DNA of 64,000 nucleotides from Lutimaribacter_A marinistellae (GCF_042648365.1 NZ_JBHRXI010000048.1:62001-126000); one strand, 5' to 3'; positions 8,206-17,632 are shown, numbered from the stretch's first letter. Numbers and translations: made by a program. Notes: a model not told the origin generated them from the letters alone.

Positions 8206-11200
8206 ATGGCGATGGACAAGACCTTTGACGCGGCCCAGGCCGAACCCCGCCTCTACGCGGCCTGGGAACAGGCCGGCGCTTTCAAGGCGGGCGCGAACCG
8301 TTCGCGCGACGAAAGCTTCACCATCATGATCCCGCCGCCCAACGTCACGGGTGCGCTGCATGTGGGCCATGCCTTCAACAACACGCTGCAGGACATCCTG
8401 ATCCGCTGGCACCGGATGCGCGGCTTCGACACGCTCTGGCAGCCGGGGCAGGACCATGCCGGCATCGCCACGCAGATGCAGGTCGAAAAGATGCTGACCG
8501 CCACGCAGCAGCCCTCGCGCACTGAACTCGGGCGCGAGAAATTCCTGGAAAAGGTCTGGGAATGGAAGGGCCAGTATGGCGGCACCATTGTGGAACAGCT
8601 CAAGCGCCTCGGCGCGTCCTGCGACTGGTCGCGCAACGCCTTCACCATGGCAGGCGCCGCAGGCGATCCGCGCACCGGCCATGAGAACTCGCCCAATTTC
8701 CACGACGCCGTCATCAAGGTCTTCGTGGAGATGTACAACAAGGGCCTGATCTATCGCGGCAAGCGGCTGGTCAACTGGGACCCGCATTTCGAAACCGCGA
8801 TTTCCGATCTCGAGGTCGAGAATATCGAGGTCGCCGGCCACATGTGGCACTTCAAGTACCCGCTCGCCGGCGGCGAGACCTATACCTATGTCGAGAAGGA
8901 CGAAGACGGAAACGTCATCCTCGAAGAAGAGCGCGACTATATCTCGATCGCAACGACCCGCCCCGAAACCATGCTGGGCGACGGCGCGGTCGCGGTTCAT
9001 CCGTCGGATGAGCGTTACGCTCCAATTGTCGGAAAACTCTGCGAAATACCGGTTGGCCCGAAAGAGCATCGCCGCCAAATCCCGATCATCACCGACGAGT
9101 ATCCCGATCCCGATTTCGGGTCCGGGGCGGTCAAGATCACCGGCGCGCATGATTTTAACGACTACCAGGTCGCCAAGCGCGGCGGCATCCCGCTCTACCG
9201 TCTGATGGACACACGGGGGCATATGCGCGACGACGGCGCGCCTTATTCTGAAGAGGCCGCCAAGGCGCAGGGGTATGCGCGCGGTGCGGCCTTCACCGAA
9301 TCCGAGATCGACATCATCAACCTTGTCCCCGACCACCTGCGCGGGCTTGACCGGTTCGAGGCCCGCAAGCGCGTGGTCGAGGAAATCACGGCCGAAGGCC
9401 TCGCCGTCATGACCCGCGCTGACAACCCGGTTCTGGGCAAGAAGCTGGCCGAGGATGACGATCCGGCCGCGCTGATGCCCCTGGTCGAGGCCAAGCCGAT
9501 CATGCAGCCCTTTGGCGACCGCTCCAAGGTCGTGATCGAGCCGATGTTGACCGACCAGTGGTTCGTCGATGCCGAAAAGGTCGTCGGCCCCGCACTGGAC
9601 GCGGTCCGCGACGGCACCGTCAAGATCATCCCCGAGTCGGGCGAAAAGACCTATTATCACTGGTTGGAAAACATCGAGCCCTGGTGCATCTCGCGCCAGC
9701 TGTGGTGGGGTCACCAGATCCCGGTCTGGTACGGGTTCGACCTGTCTTGCGGCAGTTTCAAGGATGACGAGGGCGACGGCACGCTCGACCTCGTGGAAAT
9801 GGGCAGGCTGCTGTCCGAACAGAAACTGCTGCTCGGTGACGAGCACCATTTCTGCGCGCCCGATTTCGACAGCGTCGTCACGCGGGTTCAGGATGCCGAG
9901 GCCTCGCTGCCGACGCCGCTCAACCACGCCCGCGTGGTCGAGGTCGAAGACCGCAACGCCGCGCTGCACGCCCTGGCCACCTCGCTTGCGGAATACGAGA
10001 TCAGCCAGGATCCGACCCGGCTGGTCTACCCGGTCTGGCGCGACCCCGACGTTCTGGACACCTGGTTCTCCTCCGGCCTCTGGCCCATCGGCACGCTGGG
10101 CTGGCCCGAGGATACGGACGAGATGCGCCGCTACTTCCCGACCGATGTTCTGGTCACAGGCTTTGACATCCTGTTCTTCTGGGTCGCCCGGATGATGATG
10201 ATGCAACTGGCCGTGGTCGATCAGATCCCCTTCCACACCGTCTACCTGCACCAGCTCGTCCGCGACGAGAAGGGCAAGAAGATGTCCAAGACCACCGGCA
10301 ACGTCATCGACCCGCTGGAAATCGTCGACGAATACGGTGCCGACGCGCTGCGCTTCACCAACGCCTCGATGGCGGCCATCGGTGGCGTGCTGAAACTGTC
10401 GCGCGACCGGATCGCGGGTTATCGCAATTTCGGCACAAAGCTCTGGAACGCCGTCCGCTTTGCCGAGATGAACGGGGTTTACGATGGTACAAAACGGTCA
10501 ATTGGCCGTGTGGAGGATGTACAAAACGCACAATTCGCGGTGAACCGCTGGATCGTCGGCGAAACGGCCCGCGTCCGTGAAGAGGTCGATGCCGCATTGG
10601 CCAGCTATCGGTTCAACGACGCGGCCAACGCGCTTTACGCCTTTGTCTGGGGCAAGGTCTGCGACTGGTACGTGGAACTGTCCAAACCGCTTCTTCAGGG
10701 CGAAGACATTGATGCCAAAGAAGAAACCCGCGCCACCATGGCCTGGGTGCTGGATCAGTGCATGATCCTTTTGCACCCGATCATGCCCTTCGTCACCGAA
10801 GAGCTCTGGGGCCTGACCGCGCAGCGCGACCAGATGCTGGTAACGACCGAATGGCCCAGCTACGCTTCAGTGGAACTCATTGATTCCAAAGCGGATAACG
10901 AGATGAACTGGGTCATCTCGGTGATCGAGAACACGCGATCGGCCCGCCAACAGATGCGCGTTCCCGCTGGCCTCTACGTGCCGATGATCGTGACCGAGAT
11001 AGACGCCGACGGCCAGGCCGCGTGGGACCGGAACGAGACACTGATCAAGCGTCTCGCCCGCATCGACAGCCTGACGAGGATGGACGCCCCGCCCAAGGGC
11101 ACCATCTCGATCTCCGCTCCCGGCGCGTCCTTTGGTCTGCCGCTTGCGGACATCATCGACATCGGGGCCGAGAAAGAGCGCCTTGAGAAGGCAAAGACCA

Positions 11201-11367
11201 AGCTTTCCAAGGAGTTGGGCGGCCTTCGGGGGCGGCTGAACAACCCGAAATTCGTTGCGTCCGCTCCCGACGAGGTTGTCGAGGAAGCCCGCGAAAACCT
11301 AGCCGCCCGAGAAGAGGAAGAGGCGCGTATCAACGAGGCACTCGCCCGGCTGGCCGAGATCGCGTGA
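8206..11367 (+). CDS. valS: Valine--tRNA ligase
   Basis: A 1,053-residue class Ia aminoacyl-tRNA synthetase that charges tRNA-Val. The start is MAMDKTFDAAQ; 34 upstream codons in frame have no family similarity. The signature HIGH is HVGH in PPNVTGALHVGHAFNNT; KMSKS is KMSKT in DEKGKKMSKTTGNVIDP; WW(G)HQIPVW and DVLDTWFSSGLWP are present, and the C-terminal coiled coil (about 985-1050) is rich in E/K/R as usual. Between WYGFDLSCG (about residue 510) and the DVLDTWFSS motif (about 610) it carries some 80 more residues than E. coli ValRS. The gene ends at a strong terminator. Confidence 0.97.
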   Translation: MAMDKTFDAAQAEPRLYAAWEQAGAFKAGANRSRDESFTIMIPPPNVTGALHVGHAFNNTLQDILIRWHRMRGFDTLWQPGQDHAGIATQMQVEKMLTATQQPSRTELGREKFLEKVWEWKGQYGGTIVEQLKRLGASCDWSRNAFTMAGAAGDPRTGHENSPNFHDAVIKVFVEMYNKGLIYRGKRLVNWDPHFETAISDLEVENIEVAGHMWHFKYPLAGGETYTYVEKDEDGNVILEEERDYISIATTRPETMLGDGAVAVHPSDERYAPIVGKLCEIPVGPKEHRRQIPIITDEYPDPDFGSGAVKITGAHDFNDYQVAKRGGIPLYRLMDTRGHMRDDGAPYSEEAAKAQGYARGAAFTESEIDIINLVPDHLRGLDRFEARKRVVEEITAEGLAVMTRADNPVLGKKLAEDDDPAALMPLVEAKPIMQPFGDRSKVVIEPMLTDQWFVDAEKVVGPALDAVRDGTVKIIPESGEKTYYHWLENIEPWCISRQLWWGHQIPVWYGFDLSCGSFKDDEGDGTLDLVEMGRLLSEQKLLLGDEHHFCAPDFDSVVTRVQDAEASLPTPLNHARVVEVEDRNAALHALATSLAEYEISQDPTRLVYPVWRDPDVLDTWFSSGLWPIGTLGWPEDTDEMRRYFPTDVLVTGFDILFFWVARMMMMQLAVVDQIPFHTVYLHQLVRDEKGKKMSKTTGNVIDPLEIVDEYGADALRFTNASMAAIGGVLKLSRDRIAGYRNFGTKLWNAVRFAEMNGVYDGTKRSIGRVEDVQNAQFAVNRWIVGETARVREEVDAALASYRFNDAANALYAFVWGKVCDWYVELSKPLLQGEDIDAKEETRATMAWVLDQCMILLHPIMPFVTEELWGLTAQRDQMLVTTEWPSYASVELIDSKADNEMNWVISVIENTRSARQQMRVPAGLYVPMIVTEIDADGQAAWDRNETLIKRLARIDSLTRMDAPPKGTISISAPGASFGLPLADIIDIGAEKERLEKAKTKLSKELGGLRGRLNNPKFVASAPDEVVEEARENLAAREEEEARINEALARLAEIA

Positions 11368-11400
11368 CCTCTCTTCGTCTTTCCAGCGCGTGACAATCCG

Positions 11401-11438
11401 AACCCGCCACTCTCGCAAGTGGCGGGTTTATTTCTTAT
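11401..11438 (+). terminator. Rho-independent terminator after valS
   Basis: An 11-bp perfect stem AACCCGCCACT / AGTGGCGGGTT closes a 6-base loop (CTCGCA) and is followed by a T-rich tail (TATTTCTTAT). It lies 33 bp past the valS stop and 20 bp before the next gene, so it should separate valS from the DUF1992 gene. Confidence 0.85.
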
Positions 11439-11447
11439 ACTCACCGG

Positions 11448-11774
11448 ATGATCCGCAGTTTCCGAAACCTGATCGAACGCCAGATCCTCAAGGCCCGCGC
11501 CGAGGGGCAGCTCGATCACCTGGAAGGCGAAGGCAAACCGCTTCCCGACCGATCGGGTGAAGGCGACGCGGCACTTGCCGCCGGTCACAGGATCATGGCC
11601 GAAGCGGGGGTGATCCCGGAAGAGTTTCGCCTCAAGAAAGAGTTGGACGCCGCACGGAAGGCCTATCCCCAGCTCTCCGACCCGGCAAAACGCAAGGCTG
11701 CGATGGCCCGGATCGCCGATCTGGAAATGCGTTGGAACATGGCGCGCGATGCCCGGCGCAGCTTCTTTCGGTAA
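11448..11774 (+). CDS. DUF1992 (DnaJ homologue C28-like) protein
   Basis: A 108-residue cytoplasmic protein. It matches the DUF1992 pattern: an N-terminal IERQILKARAEGQLDHLEGEGKPL, then a central FRLKKELDAARK and a C-terminal DLEMRWNMARDARRSFFR. The domain is shared with eukaryotic DNAJC28, but no J domain is present and no biochemical role is established in bacteria. It starts 20 bp after the valS terminator, so it probably has its own promoter or depends on read-through. Confidence 0.85.
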   Translation: MIRSFRNLIERQILKARAEGQLDHLEGEGKPLPDRSGEGDAALAAGHRIMAEAGVIPEEFRLKKELDAARKAYPQLSDPAKRKAAMARIADLEMRWNMARDARRSFFR

Positions 11775-11855
11775 TGCTGACTGATCCCTGCGCGGGTCTG
11801 GACAATGGCCGGTCGCAGGCTAGTGTCGCCTCGTCAGCCAAAGGGAGCCTGCGCA

Positions 11856-14153
11856 ATGGAAAAATTCGGGAAAAGCCAGCCTGTCAAACGGGTCGAGGAC
11901 GTCCGCTTCCTTACCGGGGCGGGGCGATATGTCGATGATATCGCGCCGGAAAACGCATTGCATGTCGCGGTGCTTCGCAGCCCTGTTGCGCATGGAACCA
12001 TAACCGCTCTTGACCTCGATGGCGCGCGATCCGCCGATGGGGTGCATCTCGTGCTGACGCTGGATGATCTGAAGGACGCCGGAATCGATACCGCCATGAA
12101 TGCCACCGTCGTGACGAATCGTGACGGCAGCAAGGGGGCGGCCCCGGTCCGAACCATGCTTGCGGGCAAGCGCGTTCGTTTTGTCGGTGAACCGATCGCG
12201 GTAATCGTGGCGGACACGCGAGAGCAGGCGCGCGACGCGCTGGAACTGATCGAACTGGATATAGATGATCTTCCTGCCAAGACCGACCTGGGCCCCGGTG
12301 GACAGCTCATTCATGACGAAGCCCCTGAAAACAGGGCGTTCGACTGGGACATGGGCGACGAGGAAGCGACCCGGGAGGCGTTCGAAACCGCCGCGCATAC
12401 GGTTGCACTTGATGTCGTAGACAACCGGATCATCGCCAACTCGATGGAGCCGCGTGGTTGCTACGCCGAGTGGGATGGGACGCGCCTGCATCTGAGCTAT
12501 GGCGGGCAGGGCGTTTGGGGTGTGAAGACCCAGCTTTCGGAAAAACTGGGTCTTGAACCGGAGAACGTGCGCGTGACCAATCCCGATGTCGGGGGCGGCT
12601 TCGGGATGAAGGCGATGGCCTATCCGGAGTACTTCGCCGTTGCCCATGCAGCCCGAGTACTCGGGCGCCCCGTACGATGGATGTCGGACCGGACCGAGGC
12701 GATGTTGAGCGACAATCACGGCCGCGATCTGACTTCGCTGGCGGAACTGGCGTTTGACGCCGACCTCAGGATCACCGCCTACCGGGTGCGCACGCGCTGC
12801 AACCTCGGGGCGTACAACTCGCAATTCGGTCAGCCGATCCAGACGCAGCTTTTCTCGCGCGTATTGACGGGGGTGTACGACATCCAGACGACCTGGCTGC
12901 AGGTTGAGGGCTATTACACCAACACCACGCAGGTTGATGCTTATCGCGGTGCGGGGCGCCCCGAGGCGATCTACGTGCTGGAACGTGTCATGGACCGCGC
13001 TGCGCGCGAATTGGGCGTGGATCCCTGGGAGCTTCGACGTCGGAACTTCATCCGGCCAGAGGCGTTCCCGTATGGCACTGCAACGGGCGAGACCTATGAC
13101 GTGGGCGATTTCGACAAAGTCCTGAAACGCGCTGCCGCCGAGGCCGAAGCCGACGGTTACGGCGCGCGCAAGAGTGCCGACGCCGCGCGCGGCCTGCTTC
13201 GGGGCCAGGGCCTGTGTTACTATATCGAAAGCATTCTCGGCGATCCTTCCGAAGGCGCGAAGGTCGAGTTTTGCGAGGATGGCACGGTGAACCTCTACGT
13301 CGGAACGCAGTCGAACGGGCAGGGGCACGAAACCGTGTTCGCCCAGTTCCTTGCCGACCAGACCGGAATTCCCGCCGATCGGATCCGGGTCGTGCAGGGT
13401 GACAGCGACCTGATTGCACAAGGTGGCGGTACCGGTGGGTCACGCTCTGTCACCGTGCAAACCACGGCAACACTGGCGACGGTTGACGTCATGGTCGAGG
13501 CCTTCACGCCTTACCTGGCTGAAAAGATGGGAGTCGATGAGGGCGCCGTTGTGTTCGACGACGAAACCTTTCGCGCACCGGGGTCAAACCTGACACCGAC
13601 CATGCTGGAAACGGCTGAAATGGCCCGTGCAGATGGCCGGATGGAGTTGCTGAGTCATGAGGCCCGCGCAAAGCTGCCCGGACGCAGCTATCCCAACGGC
13701 GCGCATGTTGCCGAAGTCGTGATTGACCCTGAAACCGGAGAAACACGCGTGGATCGCTACACTGTGGTCGACGATTTCGGTAATCTTATCAATCCCATGC
13801 TGGCCGAAGGGCAGGTGCATGGCGGGGTTGTGCAAGGCATAGGGCAGGCCATTACCGAGCATGTTGTGCATGACGCAGATGGGCAACTGCTCACGGCGAC
13901 GTTCATGGACTACGCCTTGCCACGTGCCGCTGACGTGCCCATGATTGAGTTCTCTTCCGAGCCGGTGCCTTCGACCGCGAACCTCATGGGCATGAAAGGC
14001 TGCGGCGAGGCAGGCACCGTGGGTGCGCTGGCTGCAGTGGCGAACGCGGTTCAGGATGCGCTCTGGGATCGGGGGGTGCGCCAGGCTGACATGCCGTTCA
14101 CGCCGCTCAAAGTATGGGAATTGTTGAGAGATGAATCTGTCGCGGCTGAGTAG
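11856..14153 (+). CDS. Xanthine dehydrogenase family molybdopterin-binding subunit, form-II CoxL-like
   Basis: A 765-residue molybdenum hydroxylase large subunit starting at MEKFGKSQPVKRVEDVRFLTG after an AAGGGAG site. The active-site loop reads AYRGAGR (about residue 361), the form-II CoxL signature rather than the AYxCSFR of true CO dehydrogenase. GCGEAGT (about 716) holds the catalytic Glu. Partners of this fold, a FAD subunit and a 2Fe-2S subunit, are absent from the surrounding genes, so it is an orphan in this window. It probably oxidises a small aldehyde or N-heterocycle rather than CO. Its end overlaps the DUF2235 gene by 23 bp. Confidence 0.88.
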   Translation: MEKFGKSQPVKRVEDVRFLTGAGRYVDDIAPENALHVAVLRSPVAHGTITALDLDGARSADGVHLVLTLDDLKDAGIDTAMNATVVTNRDGSKGAAPVRTMLAGKRVRFVGEPIAVIVADTREQARDALELIELDIDDLPAKTDLGPGGQLIHDEAPENRAFDWDMGDEEATREAFETAAHTVALDVVDNRIIANSMEPRGCYAEWDGTRLHLSYGGQGVWGVKTQLSEKLGLEPENVRVTNPDVGGGFGMKAMAYPEYFAVAHAARVLGRPVRWMSDRTEAMLSDNHGRDLTSLAELAFDADLRITAYRVRTRCNLGAYNSQFGQPIQTQLFSRVLTGVYDIQTTWLQVEGYYTNTTQVDAYRGAGRPEAIYVLERVMDRAARELGVDPWELRRRNFIRPEAFPYGTATGETYDVGDFDKVLKRAAAEAEADGYGARKSADAARGLLRGQGLCYYIESILGDPSEGAKVEFCEDGTVNLYVGTQSNGQGHETVFAQFLADQTGIPADRIRVVQGDSDLIAQGGGTGGSRSVTVQTTATLATVDVMVEAFTPYLAEKMGVDEGAVVFDDETFRAPGSNLTPTMLETAEMARADGRMELLSHEARAKLPGRSYPNGAHVAEVVIDPETGETRVDRYTVVDDFGNLINPMLAEGQVHGGVVQGIGQAITEHVVHDADGQLLTATFMDYALPRAADVPMIEFSSEPVPSTANLMGMKGCGEAGTVGALAAVANAVQDALWDRGVRQADMPFTPLKVWELLRDESVAAE

Positions 14154-15222
14154 GAAACTTCTGGGATGGCTCGGGCGTCCGCTGTCCTCGGGCCATTCGG
14201 CAGAAGCGCGGCATCGCGAGGCACTCACCCACGTGATCATCCTTGACGGTACCATGTCGACCCTTGAGCCGGGCAACGAAACGCATGCCGGTCAGCTTTA
14301 TCGCATGATGTGCGAAATGGGGCCGGGCATATCGGTTTTTTACGAGGCTGGTGTGCAATGGAAGAGCTGGAAAAAGACAGGCGACGTGGTCGTCGGCCGG
14401 GGTATCAATCGACAGATCCGGCGCGCCTATGGCTATCTTGCCTCGCGGTACAAGCCCGGCGACCGCGTCTTTCTGTTCGGCTATTCGCGCGGTGCCTATG
14501 GCGTCCGCAGCCTTGCCGGTGTTATCGACATGGTGGGCCTGCTGAAATCGGAACATGCGACCGAGCGAAACATCAGACAGGCCTATCGCCATTACGAACG
14601 CAATCCGCGCGGCACCCATGCCGCAGACTTCGGACGCGCCTATTGCCACGCGCACGTCGAAATCGAAATGATCGGCGTATGGGACTCCGTCAAGGCGCTG
14701 GGCCTACGCCTGCCGCTTTTGTGGCGTTTTGCCGAGGCGCGGCATGCCTTTCACAACCATGAGTTGGGCCCGAGCGTGCGGTCGGGCTACCAGGCGCTTG
14801 CCCTAAACGAAACACGCGAGGTGTTCGCTCCTGTCCTGTGGCAAAGTTCGCCTGCCTATAGCGGCCATCTTGAACAGGTCTGGTTTCGCGGGGCGCATGG
14901 CGATGTCGGCGGGCAACTGGGTGGCTTCGAAGAGGCGCGTCCGCTCTCCAACATCTCGCTTGTGTGGATGATGGAGCGCGCGCAGGCACATGACCTGCCA
15001 TTGCCGGAGAATTGGCGCCTGCGCTTTCCAACGGATCCCGAGGCGCCCTCGGTCGGTACGTGGCGCGGCTGGGGAAAGCTGTTCCTGCTGCGGCGGGCAC
15101 GGGTAATGGGCGTGGACCGCAGCGAGCGGTATCACGAAACAGTCCCGCCCGAGATGCAAGGCGACCCGGCACCGAGCCTATGGCGTTTCATTCCCGGTTT
15201 TCGCGCCCCGCAGATCCACTGA
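14131..15222 (+). CDS. DUF2235 alpha/beta-hydrolase domain protein
   Basis: A 363-residue protein of the DUF2235 family. The nucleophile elbow is FGYSRGAYGVRSLAG with Ser near residue 118; the acid is likely Asp in IGVWDSVKALG and the base His in FRGAHGDVGGQ. The family includes type VI phospholipase effectors of the Tle1 group, but most chromosomal copies are uncharacterised. No signal peptide, transmembrane segment or T6SS gene is seen. Its start lies inside the last 23 bp of the molybdoprotein gene, which suggests co-expression. Specific activity is unknown. Confidence 0.82.
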   Translation: MNLSRLSRKLLGWLGRPLSSGHSAEARHREALTHVIILDGTMSTLEPGNETHAGQLYRMMCEMGPGISVFYEAGVQWKSWKKTGDVVVGRGINRQIRRAYGYLASRYKPGDRVFLFGYSRGAYGVRSLAGVIDMVGLLKSEHATERNIRQAYRHYERNPRGTHAADFGRAYCHAHVEIEMIGVWDSVKALGLRLPLLWRFAEARHAFHNHELGPSVRSGYQALALNETREVFAPVLWQSSPAYSGHLEQVWFRGAHGDVGGQLGGFEEARPLSNISLVWMMERAQAHDLPLPENWRLRFPTDPEAPSVGTWRGWGKLFLLRRARVMGVDRSERYHETVPPEMQGDPAPSLWRFIPGFRAPQIH

Positions 15223-15229
15223 GCGCACT

Positions 15230-15703
15230 TTAACCAACGACATTGAGAACGATACAAGTCGTGGAACCGGTGGCATAGAGCCGGCCATCAGCCGTTCCGC
15301 GAATTTCTCCATGCGCGACACCGGTGGAACGACCCACATGATCGGCGATCCCGACGCAGTCGATCTGGGTGCCCAGCGGGATCGAGCGGATGATGTTTAT
15401 CTTGTACTCCAGCGTCGTGTAGGCGGCACCGGCAGGAACGCGCGTCTGCACCGCGCAGGCCATCGCGCTGTCGAGAAGCGTACCGTACCAGCCGCCGTGA
15501 ACCTGGCTAAGAGGGTTGCAAACGGCGCGCGTGGGCGTGCCGCGAAAGGTTACACGCCCTTCTTCGACCGCGTGAAGATCGTAGCCGAGCGTTTCAGCAA
15601 TCGGCGGGGCAGGCAGCCTGCCATCGAGTATGCCTTGCATGAATTCCAAACCGGACATGGTGGCCATGTCGGCGGGTGTCAGCAGGTCCTGCGCTGCGTG
15701 CAT
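15230..15703 (-). CDS. PaaI-family hotdog thioesterase
   Basis: A 157-residue hotdog-fold protein. The key motif NPLSQVHGGWYGTLLDSAMACAV has the HGG helix start and the following Asp typical of PaaI/YbgC-like acyl-CoA thioesterases; a later TTLEYKINIIRSIPLGT strand fits. It probably cleaves a short or aromatic acyl-CoA in the cytoplasm. It converges on the DUF2235 gene with a 7-bp gap and lies 55 bp downstream of metF on the same strand, so it may be carried on the metF transcript. Confidence 0.85.
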   Translation of the reverse strand: MHAAQDLLTPADMATMSGLEFMQGILDGRLPAPPIAETLGYDLHAVEEGRVTFRGTPTRAVCNPLSQVHGGWYGTLLDSAMACAVQTRVPAGAAYTTLEYKINIIRSIPLGTQIDCVGIADHVGRSTGVAHGEIRGTADGRLYATGSTTCIVLNVVG

Positions 15704-15758
15704 GGAATGTCCTCCCTGATGACCGGAACGCTACCAGCCGGGCAGGGGTGGACAAGAC

Positions 15759-16625
15759 TTACGCCACGTTCTGCAGCGTGACCTTGGGCACAATCCCCAG
15801 GGCGTGGCAAACATCGCGGGTCAATTCGGGGCGGTTAAGCGTGTAGAAATGCAGCTTGTCCACGCCGCCCTCGATCAGGTCCGAACACAGCTCGGTGCAG
15901 ATGGCCGTTGCCAGCAGATCTTCGCGCCCGTCGCGGGTCGCTTTTTCAAAGGCGTTTTCGACCCATGCGGGTATCTTTGTTCCACACATCTGTGCGAAGC
16001 GCCGCGCGCCCTTCCAGTTTTCGATCGGCAGGATGCCCGGCGTGATCGGCTTGTCGATACCGGCCTTTTCGCAGGCGTCCCGGAACCGAAAGAACGTTTC
16101 GGCCTCGAAAAAGAACTGCGTCAATGCTTCGTCAGCGCCGGCATCTAGCTTGCGCTTGAGCCAGTCCACATCGGCTGCCGCGTGCGGTGCCTCGGGGTGA
16201 ATATCCGGGTAGGCGCCGACGCGAATGGTGAATTTGCCGGTGTCGGCCAGCGCCTCGATCAGCTCTACCGAATTGGAAAAGCCGCCGGGATGCGGACGAA
16301 ATTCACCCTCTCCTTTTGGCGGATCGCCACGAAGGGCCACGATATCCGTCACGCCAGCCTGCGCGAATGTATCCGCGATGCCCAGGGTTTCGTCGCGGGT
16401 CGCCCGCACGCAGGTGAGGTGAGCCGCGACGTTCAGGCCGGATGTCTTGTGCAGGGTTGCGACGGCTTCGCGAGTCAGTTCCCGTGTCGTGCCGCCCGCG
16501 CCGTAAGTAACCGAGACGAAACGCGGACCAAGCGGCGACAGGGTGTGAACCGTGTCCCACAGCCGAAACGACGCTTCCAGCGTTTGCGGCGGAAAGAATT
16601 CGAATGAGATCTGCGGCGTGGTCAT
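15759..16625 (-). CDS. metF: 5,10-methylenetetrahydrofolate reductase
   Basis: A 288-residue flavoprotein that reduces methylene-THF to methyl-THF for methionine synthesis. The start MTTPQISFEFFPPQTLEASF carries the catalytic Glu of the FEFFPP motif; FVSVTYGAGGTTRE, AHLTCVRATRDE, DIVALRGDPPKGEG and ITPGILPIENWK are standard MetF blocks. The frame extends 113 codons upstream, but that part lies over the divergent metR and its promoter and is not coding. It is divergent from a MetR-like regulator with a recognisable MetR box between them. Confidence 0.95.
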   Translation of the reverse strand: MTTPQISFEFFPPQTLEASFRLWDTVHTLSPLGPRFVSVTYGAGGTTRELTREAVATLHKTSGLNVAAHLTCVRATRDETLGIADTFAQAGVTDIVALRGDPPKGEGEFRPHPGGFSNSVELIEALADTGKFTIRVGAYPDIHPEAPHAAADVDWLKRKLDAGADEALTQFFFEAETFFRFRDACEKAGIDKPITPGILPIENWKGARRFAQMCGTKIPAWVENAFEKATRDGREDLLATAICTELCSDLIEGGVDKLHFYTLNRPELTRDVCHALGIVPKVTLQNVA

Positions 16626-16674
16626 GACGGTTCCGTTCCATTGAGGTTGAGCTTTTGTGGCAGGTGCAGCATGG

Positions 16675-16687
16675 TGAGGCAACTTCA
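16675..16687. promoter_or_regulatory. Candidate MetR operator between metF and metR
   Basis: The 13-mer TGAGGCAACTTCA differs at one position from the established enterobacterial MetR consensus TGAA-N5-TTCA. It sits between the divergent starts, 50 bp upstream of metF and 35 bp upstream of the LysR gene. LysR-type regulators usually bind here to control both themselves and the target. The match is by eye and not tested. Confidence 0.5.
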
Positions 16688-16721
16688 TATTTCTCAAGAA
16701 CAACATGAGGCGAACCCAAGG

Positions 16722-17627
16722 ATGCATATCGAGTTCCGTCATCTTCGGACGATAAAGGCGATCCATGATTGCGGAGGCTTGGCCCGTGCTGCGGATCAGT
16801 TGAACATCACGCAATCGGCGCTGTCCCACCAGATCAAGGGGTTGGAGGACCAGGCAGGGGTCGAGCTGTTTATCCGGCGGTCCAAGCCTATGAAACTGTC
16901 GCCCGCCGGACTGCGCCTGTTGCGCCTTGCCGAACAGATCCTGCCGCAGATCGAGGCCATGCAAGAGGAGTTCTCGTCACTGCGGGACGGGCGAACCGGG
17001 CGGATGCATATCGCGATCGAGTGCCACGCCTGTTTCGAATGGTTGTTTCCAGTGCTGGAAGCGTTCCGCAAAAGCTGGCCCGACGTTGATGTGGACATCA
17101 AGCCGGGGCTTGCCTTCGATGCTTTGCCGGCGTTGCAGAAGGAGGAGGTGGATCTGGTCGTCTCCTCGGACCCGGAAAACCTTCCCGGCATCGAATTCGT
17201 GGAACTGTTCGACTACAACCCGGTCTTCGTCGCGGCCTCATCGCATCCGCTGGCGGCGAAACCCTTTGTCGAAGCCGAGGATTTTCGTGGCCAGACGCTG
17301 ATAACCTATCCCGTCGAACGTTCACGGCTGGATGTGTTCAGCCAACTGTTGACGCCGGCGCGCGTGGAACCCGCGAGTATCCGGCAGGTGGAACTGACGG
17401 CGGTGATCCTGCTGCTCGTGGCTTCGAACCGGGGCGTTTCTGTTCTTCCGGACTGGGTTGTCCGAGAGGTCAAGTACAACTCGGACTACGTCACGCGCCC
17501 TTTGACCGAGGCAGGTATCACGCGTCGCCTTTATGCTGCGGTGCGTGAAGAGGATCTGGAGAAACCCTACGTCCAGGAGCTTGTGAGCCTGGCCCGCAAG
17601 GAGGCCCGCAAGTTGCAGGCCGCCTGA
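16722..17627 (+). CDS. metR: LysR-family regulator, MetR-like
   Basis: A 301-residue LysR regulator starting at MHIEFRHLRTIKAIHDCGG. The winged helix covers residues 1-60 (LARAADQLNITQSALSHQIK is the recognition region) and the effector domain starts near residue 90 with GRMHIAIECHACFEWLFP, a stretch characteristic of MetR, which senses homocysteine. Length matches MetR. Its position divergent from metF agrees with a role as activator of methionine synthesis genes. An in-frame extension of 27 codons upstream is possible but unneeded. Confidence 0.88.
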   Translation: MHIEFRHLRTIKAIHDCGGLARAADQLNITQSALSHQIKGLEDQAGVELFIRRSKPMKLSPAGLRLLRLAEQILPQIEAMQEEFSSLRDGRTGRMHIAIECHACFEWLFPVLEAFRKSWPDVDVDIKPGLAFDALPALQKEEVDLVVSSDPENLPGIEFVELFDYNPVFVAASSHPLAAKPFVEAEDFRGQTLITYPVERSRLDVFSQLLTPARVEPASIRQVELTAVILLLVASNRGVSVLPDWVVREVKYNSDYVTRPLTEAGITRRLYAAVREEDLEKPYVQELVSLARKEARKLQAA

Positions 17628-17632
17628 TTGCG

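Noticed and set aside
8080..10251. A 723-codon open frame on the minus strand.
   Set aside because: It is the antisense frame of valS, which has complete family motifs; no ribosome site or similarity supports it.
10480..10540. Short repeated TACAAAACG within valS, considered as an insertion or frameshift.
   Set aside because: The reading frame is intact and the protein pattern continues normally on both sides.
14131..15222. DUF2235 gene considered as a type VI secretion effector.
   Set aside because: No VgrG, immunity, PAAR or other T6SS gene is nearby; the neighbour is a metabolic molybdoprotein.
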